Positions 63,724-64,000 of a stretch of 64,000 nt of DNA are shown here, one piece after another. The first letter of the stretch is position 1. Every line of letters begins with the position of its first letter. Origin of the DNA: JACKAQ01 sp965227145 (lineage in GTDB: Bacteria; Calditrichota; Calditrichia; RBG-13-44-9; J075); contig OZ245730.1 in the NCBI GenBank assembly GCA_965227145.1, forward strand, positions 5,766,001 to 5,830,000, given 5' to 3'. The position numbers and the translations under genes are program-made. Below the pieces are notes generated by a model, which ran no database searches, was not told the DNA's origin, and worked only from the letters and a program-made list of their open reading frames with translations.

Positions 63724-64000
63724 AACACGCTGTCATTCCTGCGCAGGCAGGAATCTCAACAACGGGCATTCGGTATTTTCGTCACAGAGGCAAAGAGGGT
63801 CACAGAGATGGTTAAAATTTCTAAAAAGCAGTTTTCGAAAAGCAGGTTATCGCCATTAAAAACAATAATTTATTGAAAAAATAAATTGTCCGGATTTTCC
63901 TCTGTGATTCTTCATATCTCTGTGGCAAAAACAGTGAACGCGTAACAATGGTCAAATAGTTTAATGAATTACGGCTTTGCGGAAAAACTAAACGCCAAAC
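63724..64000. other. Intergenic region with repeats, no gene seen
   Basis: Contains REP-like palindrome copy 3 (63732-63757, identical in its 26-bp core to copy 1), and a long imperfect inverted repeat of CACAGAG/CTCTGTG words (about 63780-63930). The rest is AT-rich. The region between 63565 and 63672 is the sdaA promoter area, with no box clear enough to name. Confidence 0.6.

Noticed and set aside
1..64000. tRNA or rRNA genes
   Set aside because: No cloverleaf T-loop (GGTTCGA...) or rRNA signatures seen by eye on either strand.

Overview
The window looks like a chromosomal piece of a Gram-negative, roughly 50 percent GC bacterium, probably of the Calditrichota or a neighbouring FCB-type lineage. 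The support is two secreted proteins ending in an 'NYPNPFNP' type-A sorting domain, an Omp85 outer-membrane protein, OmpA and signal-peptidase-II lipoproteins, an MlaE/MlaF lipid transporter and many large hybrid histidine kinases. The phylum is inferred from sequence style only. Several promoters match the ordinary sigma70 pattern (TTGACA, 17 bases, TAtaaT-like).

Layout, left to right. 1-7.5 kb (minus): mlaF (cut by the window edge), mlaE and three sensor kinases. 7.6-11 kb (minus): an OPT-family transporter and serA. 11.1-12.5 kb: a lone AP2-domain gene on plus. 12.5-21 kb (minus): gcvP, then a complete NAD-linked [NiFe] hydrogenase operon hoxE-F-U-Y-H plus its endopeptidase. 21-25 kb: a metallo-beta-lactamase-fold protein, a K+ channel and rlmD. 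25-32 kb: secreted and outer-membrane proteins. 32-36 kb: DUF4390, an NtrY-like kinase and an NtrC-type regulator. 36-41 kb: ECF sigma factor, RskA-type anti-sigma factor, DUF4331 secreted protein and a His-rich TPR protein. 41.6-50.5 kb: aromatic amino acid genes (aminotransferase and pheA on minus; trpD-trpC and aroB-aroDE-aroK on plus), interrupted by a toxin-antitoxin pair and a NUDIX gene. 50.5-64 kb: methyltransferase, macro domain, MFS, OmpA lipoprotein, thioredoxin-NHL protein, TPR-kinase, LysE transporter, DPP-IV-type peptidase, a DUF559 nuclease gene inside inverted repeats, and sdaA.

The best discoveries are in gaps between genes. (1) Upstream of pheA there is a complete phenylalanine transcription attenuator: consensus promoter, a 22-codon Phe-rich leader peptide, and three mutually exclusive RNA hairpins ending in an intrinsic terminator. 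(2) A DUF559 nuclease gene fills a 463-bp unit bounded by 37-bp inverted repeats; the repeat even supplies the last codons and stop, so it resembles a minimal mobile element. (3) A near-perfect 23-bp palindrome overlaps the -35 of a predicted mlaE promoter. (4) The toxin gene of the toxin-antitoxin pair appears to be transcribed leaderless. Several families of dispersed intergenic repeats also occur and have distorted the apparent 5' ends of some genes.

Serine and glycine metabolism recurs (serA, gcvP, sdaA), as does aromatic synthesis from shikimate to Trp and Phe. I found no tRNA, rRNA or CRISPR array.
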